Positions 8,436 through 16,605 of a DNA stretch of 64,000 nucleotides are shown in pieces. The translations under genes were made by a program, and so were the position numbers. This DNA comes from Pseudomonas sp. CC120222-01a. GTDB taxonomy: Bacteria; Pseudomonadota; Gammaproteobacteria; Pseudomonadales; Pseudomonadaceae. The DNA lies in contig NZ_QEQQ01000005.1 in assembly GCF_003097235.1 (NCBI RefSeq), positions 124,001 to 188,000 of the forward strand, given 5' to 3'. The notes under the pieces were generated by a model. That model had not been told where the DNA came from and did not search any database. It saw only the letters and a list, made by a program, of their open reading frames with translations. Numbering within the stretch: the stretch's first letter is position 1; every line of letters starts with the position of its first letter.

Positions 8436-8469
8436 GTGCGATTATCGAACGAACGGCCGATAATCGCAA
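8436..8469 (-). promoter_or_regulatory. pcaR promoter with inverted pair of PcaR boxes
   Basis: The minus strand has TTGCGA (8464-8469), a 17-base spacer and GATAAT (8441-8446), a good sigma-70 promoter. GTTCGATAATCGCAC at 8436-8450 is a perfect 15/15 PcaR box covering the -10. GGCCGATAATCGCAA at 8455-8469 on the plus strand (12/15) covers the -35. Binding here would block RNA polymerase, and also abuts the divergent small-RNA promoter candidate at 8470. Confidence 0.8.
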
Positions 8470-8594
8470 TTGACCGCCGACAAATTTACTTATACCTTTC
8501 TCCTGCCACATGTGGCTTCTTTGGAGAGACTGGTCAGGTACCCACCGTAGAAGTCCCCAGGCAACGGCCTCGCCTCGTGCGGGGCCGTTTTATT
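8470..8594 (+). ncRNA. Candidate small RNA divergent from pcaR
   Basis: Between pcaR and the next gene lies a strong plus-strand terminator (8563-8589) with no reading frame in front of it. Upstream are TTGACC (8470-8475) and TATACC (8491-8496), a possible promoter although the 15-base spacer is short. A transcript from about 8500 would be roughly 95 nt. Its 5' part can fold as TCTCC/GGAGA (8499-8503 with 8523-8527) enclosing the palindrome CCACATGTGG (8506-8515). I do not recognise it as RsmX/Y/Z, CrcZ, PrrF, 6S or SRP RNA. An untranslated leader or attenuator is the alternative. Confidence 0.5.
8563..8594 (+). terminator. Strong Rho-independent terminator of the candidate small RNA
   Basis: AACGGCCTCGC (8563-8573) pairs with GCGGGGCCGTT (8579-8589) over 11 pairs with one G-U and a CTCGT loop. 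The stem runs directly into TTTTATTT on the plus strand only. Confidence 0.8.
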
Positions 8595-8867
8595 TCTGCT
8601 TTGCGGCAAAAATGTCAGCGAACTATTCAAGGTGTTGGTTGCTCAAAGTTTGTACAGGCCACCTGTGGCCTTGAAACTTTGCACGCTATTACATAAATAT
8701 CCCTGTTTGGCGATTTACCGATTGCTATAATCGATTCCGCTGGCCCGGATCGACACTCCGGCAATGGAATACTGGCCCGGCTTTCATCCGCCAACCAGCA
8801 CGTCGTGTGCATGGGCAACTTGCACCTGCATGCAACATCAGCCACTTCTACTCATTCAGGTATTACT
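8595..8867 (+). promoter_or_regulatory. Intergenic stretch with a consensus -10 before the 66-aa gene
   Basis: No gene is seen here. TATAAT at 8726-8731 is a perfect -10; the only -35 candidates 16-17 bases upstream (TGTTTG or CTGTTT at 8703-8709) are weak. An inverted repeat AAAGTTTG...AAACTTT with an inner CAGGCCACCTGTGGCC stretch lies at about 8645-8682. It probably drives the small gene at 8868, leaving a leader of about 130 bases. Confidence 0.4.
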
Positions 8868-9068
8868 GTGACGAAAGATGAACTGCGCGCGGAACTCGAG
8901 CGCCAGGCAGAACGTTACAAGGAAGTTTACGGTGGTGAAGTCACCACCTATGCCGCGCAACCGGAACCGGAACGCAAGCCTTGGCGCAAACGTGCCACCG
9001 TCCAGGACCAGGCCTTCAGCCAGGAACTGGAAAAAATGGAAAAGGAACTGCGCAGCGAGCAACCCTGA
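8868..9068 (+). CDS. Small charged hypothetical protein (66 aa)
   Basis: A 66-residue, highly charged protein with no membrane segment or signal peptide. It starts with [10 protein letters not shown] and has a Lys/Arg-Pro rich centre and a helical Glu/Lys end. The GTG at 8868 is preferred because CAGG lies 9 bases upstream and the composition changes abruptly there. An ATG further upstream would add 21 unlike residues. I do not recognise a function. It is read in the same direction as pit, but 315 bases separate them. Confidence 0.6.
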   Translation: MTKDELRAELERQAERYKEVYGGEVTTYAAQPEPERKPWRKRATVQDQAFSQELEKMEKELRSEQP

Positions 9069-9383
9069 GCTGCCCGCTGCACCGCCCTCTCGTCGCAGGC
9101 CTTGCGCCCTCGACGCGGCCGATCTTTACCGAATGGCCGAGGATGAAATGGAATTACACAAATTTCATACGACCGTTTGAAGCCTTGCGGCGCCGAGCTT
9201 TTTCCAGAAATTTAACGAATTTTTGGCGATTTCTTGCTTTTTAACGGAACTTTTTCCGCCAGATCACGTCACCTGCTGGGCTGAGAGGGCGCTCACAAAG
9301 CTGCCATCGGTCAGCAGTGGGTGCATCGATTGCCAAGGTTTTCTGGCATAATCCCGCCCCCCTATGACCGCCAGACAACCTTC
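9069..9383 (+). promoter_or_regulatory. AT-rich intergenic leader of the phosphate transporter gene
   Basis: No gene is seen. The stretch holds several runs of T (9200-9255) and CATAAT at 9347-9352 as a -10 candidate 32 bases before the ATG, without a clear -35. I saw no match to a Pho box. A CTGAGA motif near 9280 was considered and rejected as part of a TPP riboswitch. Confidence 0.3.
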
Positions 9384-10856
9384 ATGATCGATTTATTCAG
9401 CGGACTGGATGCCTGGGTATTGGTGAGCCTGCTGCTCGCCCTGACCTTCGTGCTCGCATTCGAGTTCATCAATGGCTTTCATGACACCGCAAACGCGGTA
9501 GCCACCGTCATCTATACCAAAGCCATGCCACCACACCTGGCCGTGTTCTTCTCCGGGGTGTTCAACTTCCTCGGCGTTCTGCTCGGTGGTGTCGGGGTGG
9601 CCTACGCCATCGTGCACCTGCTGCCGGTCGAGCTGCTGATCAATGTGAATACCGGGCATGGCCTGGCCATGGTCTTCTCGCTGCTGGCCGCTGCCATCAC
9701 CTGGAACCTCGGGACCTGGTACTTCGGCATCCCCGCTTCCAGCTCGCACACCCTGATCGGCTCTATCCTCGGCGTGGGCCTGGCCAACGCACTGATCAAC
9801 GACATCCCGCTGGGCGATGGCGTCAACTGGCAGAAAGCGATCGACATTGCCATGTCGCTGGTGGTCTCGCCGATTGCCGGCTTCGCTGTCGCCGCCCTGG
9901 TGCTGGTCGGCCTGAAATGGTGGCGCCCGCTGTCGAAGATGCACAAGACCCCGGACCAGCGCCGCAAGCTCGACGACAAGAAGCACCCGCCGTTCTGGAA
10001 CCGCCTTGTCCTGGTGATCTCGGCCATGGGCGTGAGCTTCGTGCACGGTTCCAACGATGGCCAGAAAGGCATCGGCCTGATCATGCTGGTGCTGATCGGT
10101 ATCGTCCCGGCCAAGTTCGTCCTCGACCTGAACAGCACCACCTACCAGATCGAGCGCACCCGCGACGCTACCCTGCACATGAGCCAGTTCTACCAGCGCA
10201 ACGCCGCCACCCTGGGCGAGTTCCTGGCACTGGGCAAGGCCAAGTCGACCGACCTGCCGGAGCAGTTCAGCTGCAACCCGCAGCAGACCGAACCGACCAT
10301 CGCCGCCCTGCAATCCTCCCTGCAAGGGGTGACCGACTACCACGCACTGGATGCCGAGAAGCGTGTCGAAGTGCGCCGCTATCTGCTGTGCCTGGACGAC
10401 ACCGCGAAGAAGGTCGGCAAGCTGCCTGGCCTGGACGCCCGTGAAAAGGCCGACCTCGAGAAGCTGCGCAAGGACCTGACCGCCACCACCGAGTACGCCC
10501 CGTTCTGGGTGATCGTGGCCGTCGCCCTGGCCCTTGGCCTGGGTACCATGGTCGGCTGGAAGCGTGTGGTGCTGACCGTCGGTGAGAAGATCGGCAAGCA
10601 GGGTATGACCTATGCCCAGGGCATGTCGGCGCAGATCACCGCGGCCTGCGCCATCGGCATGGCCAACGTGTTCGCCCTGCCGGTGTCGACCACCCACGTG
10701 CTGTCGTCCGGCGTTGCCGGCACCATGGTCGCCAACAAGAGCGGCCTGCAAGGCGGCACTGTGAAGACCATCCTGCTGGCCTGGGTCCTGACCCTGCCGG
10801 CCTCGATGGGCCTGGCGGCCGGCCTGTTCTGGCTGGCGTCCAAGGCACTGGCCTGA
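9384..10856 (+). CDS. pit: Low-affinity inorganic phosphate transporter (Pit family)
   Basis: A 490-residue inner-membrane permease. Both halves carry the PiT signature: Phe-Glu-Phe-Ile-Asn-Gly-Phe-His-Asp-Thr-Ala-Asn-Ala near residue 30, and Phe-Val-His-Gly-Ser-Asn-Asp-Gly-Gln-Lys-Gly near residue 220. It has about ten membrane segments split by a large hydrophilic loop (residues about 255-370), the size of E. coli PitA/B. It would take up metal-phosphate driven by the proton gradient. The ATG at 9384 begins Met-Ile-Asp-Leu-Phe, placing the first membrane helix at residues 10-30; upstream in-frame codons look non-coding. Confidence 0.92.
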   Translation: MIDLFSGLDAWVLVSLLLALTFVLAFEFINGFHDTANAVATVIYTKAMPPHLAVFFSGVFNFLGVLLGGVGVAYAIVHLLPVELLINVNTGHGLAMVFSLLAAAITWNLGTWYFGIPASSSHTLIGSILGVGLANALINDIPLGDGVNWQKAIDIAMSLVVSPIAGFAVAALVLVGLKWWRPLSKMHKTPDQRRKLDDKKHPPFWNRLVLVISAMGVSFVHGSNDGQKGIGLIMLVLIGIVPAKFVLDLNSTTYQIERTRDATLHMSQFYQRNAATLGEFLALGKAKSTDLPEQFSCNPQQTEPTIAALQSSLQGVTDYHALDAEKRVEVRRYLLCLDDTAKKVGKLPGLDAREKADLEKLRKDLTATTEYAPFWVIVAVALALGLGTMVGWKRVVLTVGEKIGKQGMTYAQGMSAQITAACAIGMANVFALPVSTTHVLSSGVAGTMVANKSGLQGGTVKTILLAWVLTLPASMGLAAGLFWLASKALA

Positions 10857-10883
10857 GCGATTCCGCTGCACTGAAAAAGGCCC

Positions 10884-10998
10884 TGTGGGATCGGCCTTGT
10901 GTCGCGATAGGGGTGCGAAGCGGCCCCAGGATCTATGCAAAAGCACAGATTGCTGGGGCCGCTAGGCGGCCCTTTCGCGACACAAGGCCGCTCCCACA
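10884..10998. repeat. REP pair (TCGCGACACAAGGCCGC type) after pit
   Basis: Inverted elements at 10884-10928 and 10953-10998 share GATCGGCCTTGTGTCGCGA / TCGCGACACAAGGCCGC and a GGGGCCGC stem. They lie between the convergent pit and HerA-like genes, where they probably end both transcripts. Confidence 0.85.
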
Positions 10999-11013
10999 AA
11001 GGCCGCGCTGCCT

Positions 11014-12489
11014 TCACTTCTTCTTGCCACCCAGCAACGACCCCATCAATCCACGCACCAGCTGTCGCCCCAACTGATTGGCCGCCTGGCGCACCGCCGA
11101 CTTGATCGCCTGCCCCGCCGCACTCTGCAAAAACTCACCCGCCTTGTCAGTGAAACTCTCTTCGTCCGCCTTTGGCACTGGCGCCGGCTCCACCGCCTCA
11201 CCTTTGCGCTGACTCAGCATTTCATAGGCCGACTCCCGGTCGATTGCCTTGTCATACCGCCCCAGCAAGGGTGACGCCGCAATCAAGGCACTGCGCTCTG
11301 CCGCACTCAACGGCCCGATACGCGATTGCGGGGGGGCGATCAGCACCCGCTGGACCATCGCTGGCGTGCCCTTGTCTTCCAGGGTGCCGACTAACGCTTC
11401 GCCAATCCCCAGTTCGGTCAGCACCGCCAGGCTGTCGAACGCCGGGTTCGGGCGGAAGCCATCCGCCACGGCCCGGAGCGACTTTTGCTCTTTGGCGGTG
11501 AACGCGCGCAGACCGTGCTGGATACGCAAGCCCAATTGGGCCAATACGCTATCGGGGAGATCGCCCGGCGACTGGGTGACGAAATACACGCCAACGCCCT
11601 TGGAGCGGATCAGACGAACCACCTGCTCCAGGCGGTCCTGCAGCGCTTTGGGCGTGCCGTTGAACAACAGATGTGCCTCATCGAAGAACAGCGCCAGCAC
11701 CGGCTTGTCGGCATCACCACGTTCCGGCAACTGCTCGAACAGTTCAGCAAGCAGCCACAGCAAGAAGGTCGCGTACACCTTCGGTGCCTCATGCACCAGT
11801 CGGCTGGCATCAAGCAGGTGGATACGCCCACGGCCATCGGCATCCGGCCGCAACAGGTCCTCCAGTTGCAGCGCCGGTTCGCCAAACAACGCCTCGGCGC
11901 CCTGCTGCTCCAAGGTTGCCAGCCGGCGCAGCAAAGCCTGGGTCGAGCCAGTGGTCATCAACGCGCTGTCTTCGCCGAGCAGTTGCGGGTTGTCCTTCAG
12001 GTGCGCCAACAAGGCCTTGAGGTCTTTCAGGTCAAGCAGCAGCAAACCTTCGCGATCCGCCACCTTGAACGCCGCATACAGCGCGGCCTGCTGGCTGTCG
12101 GTCAACTCCAACAGATTGCCGAGCAGCAACGGGCCCATTTCACTGAGCGTGGTACGCAACGGATGGCCAGACTGCCCCGCCACATCCCAGAGCGTTACCG
12201 GATAGGCTTTTGGCGTGTGTCCCAGCCAAGGCATGCCAACGATCCGCTCGGCCACTTTGCCTTGTGGCGCACCGGCCGCACCCAAACCGCAGAGGTCGCC
12301 TTTGACGTCTGCTGCGAACACCGCCACGCCAGCATCGCTGAACACCTCCGCCAGGTGCTGCAAGGTCACGGTCTTGCCGGTACCGGTGGCACCGGCGACC
12401 AAGCCATGGCGATTGGCCAGGCGCATGGCTTGCTGAACTGGCTGACCGTTCGGGTCAGCGCCTACAACTATGGTCGAAGTATCCGACAT
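11014..12489 (-). CDS. HerA/YjgR-like DUF853 ATPase
   Basis: A 491-residue P-loop ATPase. The Walker A motif Gly-Ala-Thr-Gly-Thr-Gly-Lys-Thr is at residues 33-40. The Walker B Ala-Leu-Phe-Phe-Asp-Glu-Ala-His-Leu lies near residue 270, with Phe-Val-Thr-Gln-Ser-Pro as sensor motif shortly after. The C-terminus is Lys-rich (Gly-Gly-Lys-Lys-Lys). The architecture is that of E. coli YjgR (DUF853), a cytosolic HerA/FtsK-related enzyme of unknown substrate. The ATG at 12489 has GGGGGA 6 bases upstream; a longer frame would run into the opposite promoter. The gene stands alone and is divergent from the chemoreceptor. Confidence 0.88.
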   Translation of the reverse strand: MSDTSTIVVGADPNGQPVQQAMRLANRHGLVAGATGTGKTVTLQHLAEVFSDAGVAVFAADVKGDLCGLGAAGAPQGKVAERIVGMPWLGHTPKAYPVTLWDVAGQSGHPLRTTLSEMGPLLLGNLLELTDSQQAALYAAFKVADREGLLLLDLKDLKALLAHLKDNPQLLGEDSALMTTGSTQALLRRLATLEQQGAEALFGEPALQLEDLLRPDADGRGRIHLLDASRLVHEAPKVYATFLLWLLAELFEQLPERGDADKPVLALFFDEAHLLFNGTPKALQDRLEQVVRLIRSKGVGVYFVTQSPGDLPDSVLAQLGLRIQHGLRAFTAKEQKSLRAVADGFRPNPAFDSLAVLTELGIGEALVGTLEDKGTPAMVQRVLIAPPQSRIGPLSAAERSALIAASPLLGRYDKAIDRESAYEMLSQRKGEAVEPAPVPKADEESFTDKAGEFLQSAAGQAIKSAVRQAANQLGRQLVRGLMGSLLGGKKK

Positions 12490-12506
12490 CTCTCTAATCC
12501 CCCGCT

Positions 12507-12533
12507 CAAGCTTTGGCTTAATTCGGCCGATAC
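12507..12533 (+). promoter_or_regulatory. FliA (sigma-28)-like promoter of the chemoreceptor gene
   Basis: CAAGCTTT, 11 bases, then GCCGATAC fits the sigma-28 pattern TAAAGTTT-N11-GCCGATAA at 5 of 8 and 7 of 8 positions with exact spacing. It is 123 bases upstream of the chemoreceptor ATG, in the gap shared with the divergent ATPase gene. Sigma-28 control is common for chemoreceptor genes. Confidence 0.6.
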
Positions 12534-12655
12534 CTTTGGGTGATATTCGCCTTAATAGACAGGAGCAACCGAAAAAGGACTTTTCGGGATGTTGCACTGT
12601 TTGCAGCGACACCGTGCGAACGCCCGATAAAAACCTTAGCGGAACCGATTACGCC

Positions 12656-14530
12656 ATGAACAAAAACCTGCGTTTCAGCCACAAGATCCTTTTGGCTGCG
12701 TCATTGATCGTGATACTCGCCTTCAGCCTGTTCACCCTTTACAACGATTACCTCCAGCGTAATGCGATCCGCGAGAATCTGGAGAATTATCTGGCTGAAA
12801 TGGGCGAATCTACTTCGACCAACATCCGCAACCTGTTCGATGGCCGTATCAAGCTGGTGGAAAACCTGGCGCAGAACATTGCCCAGCAACCGGCCAACGC
12901 CGAAACGCTGATGGGCCAGAATGCCCTGATTTCGAGCTTCCTCACGGTCTACCTGGGCAAGGTCGATGGTGGTTTCAGCGTACGACCGGACGCCAAGATG
13001 CCCGATGGCTATGACCCGCGCACCCGGCCTTGGTACAAGGACGGCATGAACGCCCAGGGTGCGATTCTTACCGAGCCCTACATCGACCTGACCACCAACA
13101 AGATGGTCATCGGCATCCTCAGCAAGGTTTCCAGCAGCGTCGGTGTGGTCGGTGGCGACCTCGCCCTCGATGGCCTGGTGCAGATCATCAACTCGCTGAA
13201 CTTCGGCGGCATGGGTTACGCCTTCCTGGTCAACGACCAGGGCAAGATCCTGGTCCATCCGGACAAGGAACTGGTAATGAAGTCGCTGTCGGACCTGTTC
13301 CCGCAGCACACGCCGAAACTGTCCGGCGAGCTGACCGAAGTCGACGCCAACGGCAAGGCTCGCCTGCTGACCTTCACCCCGATCAAGGGCCTGCCCTCGG
13401 CCAACTGGTACATCGGCCTGTCGGTGGACAAGGACAAGGCCTTTGCCATGCTCAGCACCTTCCGCACCTCGGCGGTGATCGCCACCCTGGTAGCAGTGGT
13501 GATCATCATCGGCCTGCTCGGCCTGCTGATCCGCGTGCTGATGCAGCCACTGCACACCATGACCCGCGCCATGGAAGACATCGCCGAAGGTGAAGGCGAT
13601 CTGACCAAGCGCCTGAGCATCCATAACCACGACGAGTTCGGCATTCTCGGCAAGGCCTTCAACCGCTTCGTCGAACGTATCCACGGCTCGATCCGCGAAG
13701 TGTCGTCGGCGACCGAGCAGGTCAACGAAGTGGCCTTGCGCGTGATCAGCGCCTCGAACTCGTCGATGGCCAATTCCGACGAGCAATCCAACCGCACCAA
13801 CAGTGTCGCTGCGGCCATCAACGAGCTCGGCGCCGCCGCCCAGGAAATCGCCGGCAATGCCGCCCAGGCCTCGCAGCACGCCAGCTCCGCGCGCCTGCTG
13901 GCCGAGGAAGGCCAACAGGTGGTGGAGCGCAACATCGCCGCGATGAACCGCCTGTCCGACCTGATCGTCACCTCGAGCGCGCACATCGAGACGCTCAACA
14001 GCAAGACCGTGAACATCGGCCAGATCCTCGAAGTGATCACCAGCATTTCCCAGCAGACCAACTTGCTGGCGCTCAATGCCGCGATCGAAGCGGCCCGCGC
14101 CGGTGAGGCCGGGCGTGGTTTTGCCGTGGTCGCCGACGAAGTCCGCAACCTGGCGCATCGCACCCAGGAGTCGGCGCAGCAGGTGCAGACCATGATCGAA
14201 GAGCTGCAGGTCGGTGCCCGCGAGTCGGTCGACACCATGGGCCAGAGCCAGCGTCACAGCCAGGACAGCATGCAGATCGCCAACCAGGCCGGCGAGCGCC
14301 TGGACAGCGTGACCGTGCGCATCGGCGAGATCGACGGCATGAACCAGTCGGTGGCCACCGCCACCGAAGAGCAGACCGCCGTGGTTGACTCGATCAACAT
14401 GGACATCAACGAGATCAACATGCTCAACCAGGAAGGTGTCGAGAACCTGCAGGCCACCCTGCGCGCCTGCTCGGACCTGGAACAGCAGGCCTCCCGCCTG
14501 AAGCACCTGGTCGGCAGCTTCCGCATCTGA
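12656..14530 (+). CDS. mcpG: Methyl-accepting chemotaxis protein, dCache amino-acid/GABA type (McpG/PctC-like)
   Basis: A 624-residue chemoreceptor. Membrane helices are at residues 11-29 and 272-294, enclosing a double-Cache sensor. The sensor holds the pattern Tyr119-x-x-Arg122-x-Arg124-Pro-Trp126-Tyr127 and Asp168, which defines dCache domains that bind the amino and carboxyl groups of amino acids and GABA. HAMP follows (about 295-350), then the signalling coiled coil with the invariant hairpin Glu-Ala-Ala-Arg-Ala-Gly-Glu-x-Gly-Arg-Gly-Phe. There is no C-terminal CheR-tethering pentapeptide. Position and sequence suggest the P. putida McpG (GABA) orthologue; the exact ligand is inferred. 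Confidence 0.85.
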   Translation: MNKNLRFSHKILLAASLIVILAFSLFTLYNDYLQRNAIRENLENYLAEMGESTSTNIRNLFDGRIKLVENLAQNIAQQPANAETLMGQNALISSFLTVYLGKVDGGFSVRPDAKMPDGYDPRTRPWYKDGMNAQGAILTEPYIDLTTNKMVIGILSKVSSSVGVVGGDLALDGLVQIINSLNFGGMGYAFLVNDQGKILVHPDKELVMKSLSDLFPQHTPKLSGELTEVDANGKARLLTFTPIKGLPSANWYIGLSVDKDKAFAMLSTFRTSAVIATLVAVVIIIGLLGLLIRVLMQPLHTMTRAMEDIAEGEGDLTKRLSIHNHDEFGILGKAFNRFVERIHGSIREVSSATEQVNEVALRVISASNSSMANSDEQSNRTNSVAAAINELGAAAQEIAGNAAQASQHASSARLLAEEGQQVVERNIAAMNRLSDLIVTSSAHIETLNSKTVNIGQILEVITSISQQTNLLALNAAIEAARAGEAGRGFAVVADEVRNLAHRTQESAQQVQTMIEELQVGARESVDTMGQSQRHSQDSMQIANQAGERLDSVTVRIGEIDGMNQSVATATEEQTAVVDSINMDINEINMLNQEGVENLQATLRACSDLEQQASRLKHLVGSFRI

Positions 14531-14550
14531 CCGTCAGACCGCGTCGCCTG

Positions 14551-14615
14551 CTTCGCGGCTGAAGCCGCTCCTACAGGATTGTGGAAATCCCTGTGGGAGC
14601 GGCTCCAGCCGCGAA
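14551..14615. repeat. REP pair after the chemoreceptor gene
   Basis: CTTCGCGGCTGAAGCCGCTC...ACAGG at 14551-14577 is followed, in inverted orientation, by CCTGTGGGAGCGGCT...GCGAAG at 14589-14615. Only 11 bases separate them, the tightest pair in the window. Gene-end position between two plus-strand genes suggests termination. Confidence 0.85.
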
Positions 14616-14735
14616 GAATCCAGCACTGCCCTCCCGCCCAACCCGATCGAACAAACTATCCTTCAGGTAGGTCAACCTTTAGGCGCGTCATCGCCAGATG
14701 ACACACCCGAAGACGATCCCGGAGGGATGCTGATC

Positions 14736-15848
14736 GTGCACATCGCCGACATCACCATGTTCTACGCCCCGGCCAGCGGCGGCGTGCGGACTTACCTCGA
14801 CGCCAAACACCATCGCCTCGACGCGCTTCCAGGCGTACGCCACAGCCTCCTCATCCCCGGCCCCAGCGCCAGCCATGCCGATGGCATCTACCAGGTCCCT
14901 GCACCGCCCCTGCCGTTTGGCAAAGGCTACCGCTTCCCGGTTCGCCTGGCGCCCTGGTGCAACGTGCTACGCCGCCTCAAGCCCGACCTGATCGAAGTCG
15001 GCGACCCGTACCTCACCGCCTGGGCCGCCCTGGAAGCCCGGCGCAAGCTCGACGTGCCGGTGATCGGCTTCTACCACTCCGACCTGCCGCTGCTGGTGAG
15101 CAACCGCATGGGTAACTGGTTCACGCCCAATGTCGAGGCCTATGTCAGCAAGTTGTATGGCAATTTCGACCGGGTACTGGCGCCCAGCCTGGTGATGGCC
15201 GACAAGCTACGCCGCCTGGATGTACGTGACGTGCATGTGCAACGCCTGGGTGTCGACCTGCAGACCTTCCATCCTGGCCATTGCGACCCGCATCTGCGCG
15301 CCCAGTTGGGCATAGCCGATACCAGCCGCCTGCTTATCTATGCCGGGCGCGGTTCACGGGAAAAGAACTTGCCGGTGCTGCTCGAATGCATGCAACACCT
15401 CGGGCAGCCCTATCACCTGTTGCTGGTTGGTTCCAACATGCCAGCCAGCGTGCCCGGGAACGTCAGCGTCATCGACCAGTTCCGCCCGCCGCAGGAAGTT
15501 GCCCGCCTGATGGCCAGCGCCGACCTGCTGGTGCACGCCGGCGATCAGGAAACCTTCGGCCTGGTCATCCTCGAAGCCATGGCCAGCGCCACACCGGTGG
15601 TCGCGGTACGCGCCGGGGCCTTCGGCGAGATCGTCAACGAACATTGCGGGCGCTTGTGCCGGCCCAACGATAGCCAGGCCATGGCCCTGGCCGTACGCGA
15701 AGCGTTCGAAACAGGGGTACGCAAGCTCGGCGCCCAGGCCCGCCTGCATGTGGAGCAGCACTATTCGTGGGACAACGTGGTGGCTGGCCTGCTGCAACAC
15801 TACCAGGCGGTACTTGGCCACCAACCCCAGGTACGCGCCCATGGCTGA
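14736..15848 (+). CDS. Family-4 glycosyltransferase
   Basis: A 370-residue GT-B glycosyltransferase. The N-terminal Gly-Gly-Val-Arg-Thr-Tyr acceptor loop is near residue 15. The C-terminal GT4 motif Glu-Thr-Phe-Gly-Leu-Val-Ile-Leu-Glu-Ala-Met-Ala is near residue 270, with Gly-Arg-Gly-Ser-Arg-Glu-Lys-Asn-Leu-Pro in the nucleotide-binding start. The GTG at 14736 is preferred to the ATG at 14727: GGAGGG at 14721-14726 has 9 bases to the GTG but none to the ATG. It heads an operon with the deacetylase and flippase-like genes, with overlaps of 8 and 4 bases. The sugar and acceptor are unknown; a lipid or glycan of the envelope is likely. Confidence 0.85.
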   Translation: MHIADITMFYAPASGGVRTYLDAKHHRLDALPGVRHSLLIPGPSASHADGIYQVPAPPLPFGKGYRFPVRLAPWCNVLRRLKPDLIEVGDPYLTAWAALEARRKLDVPVIGFYHSDLPLLVSNRMGNWFTPNVEAYVSKLYGNFDRVLAPSLVMADKLRRLDVRDVHVQRLGVDLQTFHPGHCDPHLRAQLGIADTSRLLIYAGRGSREKNLPVLLECMQHLGQPYHLLLVGSNMPASVPGNVSVIDQFRPPQEVARLMASADLLVHAGDQETFGLVILEAMASATPVVAVRAGAFGEIVNEHCGRLCRPNDSQAMALAVREAFETGVRKLGAQARLHVEQHYSWDNVVAGLLQHYQAVLGHQPQVRAHG

Positions 15849-16605
15849 GCCTGCAGGGGCCTCGGGCAGCCTGATGCTGGTGCTGCACGATATCGCGCCC
15901 GAAACCTGGCCGGACTACCAGCCGTTCGTGCAGGCCGTGGACGAAATGGGCAATGTGCCGATGACCTGGCTGGTGGTGCCAGACTTTCATCACCGCAACC
16001 CGCTGACCCGCTCACCAACCTTCTGCCGCCTGCTCGAACGGCGCCTGGCCCGGGGTGACGAACTGGCGTTGCACGGCTTCTACCACGCCGACGACGGGCC
16101 CACGCCGCGCAGCCTCGGCGAGTACTTCATGCGCCGTATCTACACCCACGAAGGCGAGTTCTATGCCCTTGACCAGGCGCAAGCCCTGCAGCGCCTGGAA
16201 CAAGGCCTGGCCCTGTTCGCCGGGCAAGGCTGGCCGGTGGCCGGTTTCGTCGCTCCGGGCTGGCTGATGAGCCAAGGCACCCGGCAGGCCCTGAGCCAAC
16301 TGCCGCTGCGCTACACCAGCACGCCCCAGCACCTGTATCGCTTGCCGGACTTCACCGCGTTCGAGGCCCCGGGGCTGGTATGGAGCGCACGCAGCGCGTG
16401 GCGCCGGGGGCTGTCGAGGGTGGTCTGCGACTGGCAGTGCCGGCACTGGCGCACCGCTGAAACCCTGCGACTTGGCTTGCACCCGGTGGACATGCGCCAC
16501 CGCTCAGCGCGCAACTATTGGCTGCGCACCCTCGACAACCTGCTGCTGCAAGGCCGTGAGCCGCTGACCAAGTTGGCCTGGCTGGAGCGCCAGGTGATCG
16601 CATGA
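15841..16605 (+). CDS. DUF2334-type polysaccharide deacetylase
   Basis: A 254-residue protein without a signal peptide. Near the start, Leu-Val-Leu-His-Asp-Ile-Ala-Pro-Glu-Thr-Trp supplies the His-Asp metal site of NodB/DUF2334 deacetylases. The second metal motif Leu-Ala-Leu-His-Gly-Phe-Tyr-His (about residue 77) and Phe-Val-Ala-Pro-Gly-Trp (about 137) follow in family order. It would remove an acetyl group from an N-acetylated sugar in the cytoplasm. The ATG at 15841 overlaps the glycosyltransferase stop by 8 bases, and its own stop overlaps the next start (ATGA), so translation is probably coupled. Confidence 0.82.
   Translation: MAEPAGASGSLMLVLHDIAPETWPDYQPFVQAVDEMGNVPMTWLVVPDFHHRNPLTRSPTFCRLLERRLARGDELALHGFYHADDGPTPRSLGEYFMRRIYTHEGEFYALDQAQALQRLEQGLALFAGQGWPVAGFVAPGWLMSQGTRQALSQLPLRYTSTPQHLYRLPDFTAFEAPGLVWSARSAWRRGLSRVVCDWQCRHWRTAETLRLGLHPVDMRHRSARNYWLRTLDNLLLQGREPLTKLAWLERQVIA

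Noticed and set aside
9270..9295. CTGAGA motif resembling part of a TPP riboswitch before the phosphate transporter
   Set aside because: The second conserved half of the TPP aptamer is absent and the downstream gene is not thiamine-related.
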